A stretch of 7,529 bases of DNA from Rubritepida sp. (GTDB taxonomy: Bacteria > Pseudomonadota > Alphaproteobacteria > Acetobacterales > Acetobacteraceae). Shown one piece after another: positions 5,285 through 7,529 of this stretch. The DNA lies in the NCBI GenBank assembly GCA_014376425.1, contig JACMRO010000194.1:1-7529 (forward strand). Direction: 5' to 3'. How positions within the stretch are numbered: the stretch's first letter is position 1; every line of letters starts with the position of its first letter. Position numbers and translations under genes: made by a program. The notes below the pieces were generated by a model, which was not told the origin of the DNA, searched no databases, and saw nothing but the letters and a program-made list of their open reading frames with translations.

Positions 5285-6534
5285 CACCGCGTATAGGTGA
5301 TGCGGTAGATGGCACCGTTCTGCTGGTCGGAGATCAGCAACGAGCCATCGGGCAGGGTCAGCGCGCCCGAGGGGCGGCCGCTGAAGCTGCGCGCGGCGTC
5401 GTCGCGGAAGCCGGTCAGGAAGGGTTCGCGGATCAGCCGCCCGCCCTCGCCCTCACGCACCGTGATGACCTCGAAGCCGGAGAGCTGCTCGCGATTCCAC
5501 GACCCCGCCAGCGGGATGAACATGGCGCCGCGATACTGCTCGGGGAATGCCGTGCCGGTGTAGAAATGCGTGCCCACGGGTGCGACATGCGGCCCCAGGA
5601 CCAGCGCTGGCGGCGGGAATTCGCTGCATAGCCGGCCATTCACCGCCGGGTCCTGGAAGCCGCCGGCGCACCAGGGGTAGCCATGATGCTCGCCACGCCG
5701 CGCCGCGACGTGCAGCGTGTCGGAGGGGTTGTCGTTGCCCGCCCAGTCGCGGCCATGGTTGCTGAACCACAGCTGCCCGGTGCGCGGGTGGAAGCCGAAG
5801 CCCACGGAGTTGCGCACGCCGCGCGCTTCCATCCGCCGGTCGGTGCCATCCGGGCGCCAGCTTTCGATCAGGGCGAAGCGCTCGCCATCGGTGTCGCAAA
5901 TATTGCAGGGGACGCCGCGGTTTATGTACAGGCGCCCGTCCGGCCCGAATTCGATGTGCTTCCAGCCGTGGTGCGCGTCCGTCGCCTGGGCGAAGGCTGC
6001 GGTGAGGTCGACCGGTTGCGGGTTGGCCAGGTTGGCCTCGATGTTATCAACCCGCAGCACGCGGTGCATGGCGGCGACGTAAAGCGCGCCATCGCGCACC
6101 GCAACGCCCGAGGGCTGGTCCAGCCCCTGCATTAGCGTGCTGACCGTGCGCTGGCCGCCCTGGTCGCGCACTGCATAGACCCGGCCGATGACCCGGGTGC
6201 CGGCAAAGACGGTGCCGTTCGGCCCCAGCGCCATCGCGCGCACGCCCGGCATACCCGACGCCCACAGCTCGACCCGGAAGCCCTCGGGCACGCGCAGCGA
6301 CGCGGTGGGGATTGTGGCGGCGGCGGTGGCGGGCAGCCGTGGCGCGTGCGGCGCCAGGGTCGAGCCCGACATTTCGGGCGGGCGGCCCTGCTGCCCGGCA
6401 GGTGGGGCAGCAGGGGCGGCGGCGGGTGCGGCGGCAGGCGCTGCGGCGGGGGCCGGCGCCGCGGTCTGCGCCAGGGTAAGGCCGGGGGCGAAGATCAGCC
6501 CGGCCGCGATAACGCCTCTAATCCGTGATTTCAT
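5284..6534 (-). CDS. Secreted glucose/sorbosone dehydrogenase-family beta-propeller (PQQ-type)
   Basis: The protein is 416 aa. A Sec signal (about residues 1-23, ending TLAQ) is followed by an Ala/Pro-rich linker (25-46) and then a six-bladed propeller typical of the soluble glucose dehydrogenase/L-sorbosone dehydrogenase family (GSDH). Family signatures seen: HHGWKHIEFGPDGRLY (188-203), ARGVRNSVGFGFHP (237-250, with the Arg-Asn pair that contacts PQQ in soluble glucose dehydrogenase), LWFSNHGRDW (255-264), GEHHGYPWC (281-289) and the final repeat SDQQNGAIYRITY (402-414). The family oxidises aldose sugars or sorbosone with PQQ, although several members are untested. The Cys pairs (C210/C213) in GVPCNICDTDGER also fit bacterial homologues of this branch. 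ATG 6534 is chosen because a GGAGG stands 8 bases upstream and the signal peptide begins there; the frame runs on to 6624. It follows pqqE after 93 bases with no terminator, so it is probably in the same operon. The exact sugar cannot be told. Confidence 0.9.
   Translation of the reverse strand: MKSRIRGVIAAGLIFAPGLTLAQTAAPAPAAAPAAAPAAAPAAPPAGQQGRPPEMSGSTLAPHAPRLPATAAATIPTASLRVPEGFRVELWASGMPGVRAMALGPNGTVFAGTRVIGRVYAVRDQGGQRTVSTLMQGLDQPSGVAVRDGALYVAAMHRVLRVDNIEANLANPQPVDLTAAFAQATDAHHGWKHIEFGPDGRLYINRGVPCNICDTDGERFALIESWRPDGTDRRMEARGVRNSVGFGFHPRTGQLWFSNHGRDWAGNDNPSDTLHVAARRGEHHGYPWCAGGFQDPAVNGRLCSEFPPPALVLGPHVAPVGTHFYTGTAFPEQYRGAMFIPLAGSWNREQLSGFEVITVREGEGGRLIREPFLTGFRDDAARSFSGRPSGALTLPDGSLLISDQQNGAIYRITYTR
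6397..6462 (-). repeat. Ala/Pro-rich linker repeat in the dehydrogenase
   Basis: Residues 25-46 of the dehydrogenase are almost only Ala and Pro, with the unit PAAA recurring three times. The underlying DNA is a GCG/GCC-rich tandem stretch that could slip and vary in length between strains. Such linkers typically space a mature domain away from the membrane or signal peptide. Confidence 0.8.
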
Positions 6535-6542
6535 TGCTGTTC

Positions 6543-6547
6543 CCTCC
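6543..6547 (-). promoter_or_regulatory. Ribosome binding site of the dehydrogenase
   Basis: Read on the minus strand this is GGAGG within GGGGAGGGA, 8 bases before the ATG at 6534. It is the strongest such site in the window and decides the start against earlier in-frame codons up to 6624. The rest of the 93-base spacer to pqqE shows neither a clear promoter nor a terminator. Confidence 0.75.
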
Positions 6548-6627
6548 CCGATCTTGATGGACCGGCGATGCATTGAAGGATGCGCCGCGTGGGCTGGCAA
6601 GGTGCGGCCGAAAAACGCACGCAAAAG

Positions 6628-7529
6628 TCAGGGAGCGGAGAATGCGCGGTACTGGAAGGTGCCATCCGAAGCCGCCCCTGCCACCGCTTCGGCCAGCAAG
6701 TGGTGGTGTGGCGACAGCGCGCAGGCCGGGTCGGTCGCTGCCGCGTCACCGGTCAGCGCGAAGGCCTGGCAGCGACAGCCACCCCAGTCGCGCTCGGCAT
6801 GGGCGCAGCCCTGGCAGGGGGCGGGCATCCAGTCGGTGCCGCGGAAGGCCTGGAACGCCGGTGACGTCGCCCAGGCTTCGGCCAGCGGCGTGTCACGCAC
6901 ATTGGCGAAGACCATGCCGGTGATGGATTGCGCGGCATGGCAGGGCAGCACCTCACCGGCGGGCGAGATTGCCAGGAAACGCTGACCCCAGCCGCCCATG
7001 CAGGGCTTGGGCCGGCTGGCGTGGTAATCAGGCACGACGTAGTCGATGACCAGCCGGCCCAGCTGCGCGATGCGGGCCGCCTTCACGATCGCGGTCGCCG
7101 CATCGAGCTGTTCGCGCGAGGGCAGCAGCATGGCGCGGTTGGCCAGCGCCCAGCCATAATACTGCACATGCGCGACCTCGATCCGCGCGGCGTCCCATTG
7201 CAGCGCCAGGTCGATCAGCGCGGGAAGGTTGTGCAGATTCTGCCGGTGCACGACGGCGTTCAGCGTCAGCGGCAGGCCGGCCTCGCGGACCAGCCGGGCG
7301 GCGACGGCCTTGCGCGCATGGGCGCCCTTCATGCCGCCGATCCGCTCGGCCCCCGCCTCCTCCGCGTCCTGCACCGAGAGCTGCACGTGGTCGAGCCCGG
7401 CGGCGCGCAGCCGCTCCAGCAGTGTCTCGTCCAGCAGTACGCCGGCGGTGATGAGGTTGGTGTAGAGCCCGGCTTCATGCGCGGCGTGGGTGATTTCCAC
7501 GATGTCGCGCCGCGCCGTGGGCTCGCCGC
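6628..7529 (-). CDS. pqqE: PqqE, PqqA peptide cyclase (radical SAM/SPASM), C-terminal part (runs off right edge)
   Basis: About 300 codons are present; the first 60-80 residues, including the radical SAM CxxxCxxC, lie beyond base 7529. PqqE forms the Glu-Tyr carbon-carbon cross-link in the PqqA peptide, with PqqD as chaperone, the first committed step in making PQQ in the cytoplasm. Seen at the edge: GEPTARRDIVEI, the end of the GGEP motif that contacts SAM, then GLYTNLITAG. The C-terminal SPASM domain is intact: KPCMGGWGQRFLAISPAGEV, LPCHAAQSITG, PCQGCAHAERDWGGCRCQAF and ALTGDAAATDPACALSPHHH, with the Cys set for the auxiliary iron-sulfur clusters. This pattern is specific to PqqE and separates it from other SPASM proteins. 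In many genomes the order is pqqABCDE, so pqqA-D probably lie to the right. The next gene, on the same strand, is a PQQ-type dehydrogenase, which fits cofactor supply for its user. Confidence 0.97.
   Translation of the reverse strand, partial: GEPTARRDIVEITHAAHEAGLYTNLITAGVLLDETLLERLRAAGLDHVQLSVQDAEEAGAERIGGMKGAHARKAVAARLVREAGLPLTLNAVVHRQNLHNLPALIDLALQWDAARIEVAHVQYYGWALANRAMLLPSREQLDAATAIVKAARIAQLGRLVIDYVVPDYHASRPKPCMGGWGQRFLAISPAGEVLPCHAAQSITGMVFANVRDTPLAEAWATSPAFQAFRGTDWMPAPCQGCAHAERDWGGCRCQAFALTGDAAATDPACALSPHHHLLAEAVAGAASDGTFQYRAFSAP

Noticed and set aside
1..7529. CRISPR array, riboswitch or insertion sequence
   Set aside because: No regularly spaced direct repeats, no recognised aptamer core, and no transposase or terminal inverted repeats were found by reading both strands.

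Overview
The window is GC-rich and comes from a bacterium. The gene content suggests an alphaproteobacterium, most plausibly a relative of the acetic acid bacteria (Acetobacteraceae): a PQQ biosynthesis enzyme stands directly beside a PQQ-type sugar dehydrogenase and a periplasmic dihaem cytochrome c. This placement is an inference from gene content, not a database result.

Region 1 (1-1402, minus strand) holds two translationally coupled genes. A metallo-beta-lactamase-fold protein with an N-terminal zinc ribbon and a degenerate metal motif (554-1402) overlaps by ATGA the start of a YcaO-family gene (554 down to 1) that runs off the left edge. YcaO proteins activate peptide or protein backbone amides with ATP, usually with a dedicated partner such as TfuA. 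A YcaO plus MBL pair is the least familiar unit here and the best candidate for an undescribed system.

Region 2 (1403-2983) is a 270-bp divergent intergenic stretch followed by a two-domain chromate-transporter-family gene (chrA, plus strand). A 13-codon leader ORF may be coupled to chrA.

Region 3 (2984-3900) has no intact protein gene. A sigma70-like promoter precedes tRNA-Tyr(GTA) and tRNA-Gly(TCC). Just downstream lies a decayed elongation factor Tu gene: its first codons, then a large internal deletion, then domains 2-3 with a 2-nt frameshift and no native stop. The order tRNA-Tyr, tRNA-Gly, tuf matches the tRNA-tufB locus known from other bacteria, so this looks like a fossil of that locus in which only the tRNAs survive. 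Two strong hairpins separate it from region 4.

Region 4 (3901-7529, minus strand) reads as one operon from right to left: pqqE (5' end beyond the window), a secreted glucose/sorbosone-dehydrogenase-type beta-propeller, a dihaem cytochrome c, and a Tat-like exported alpha/beta hydrolase. Spacing is 93 nt, a TGATG overlap, and 13 nt. Proposed logic: PqqE helps make PQQ, the dehydrogenase uses it in the periplasm, the cytochrome takes the electrons, and the hydrolase may act on an ester or lactone of the same pathway. The last role is speculative.
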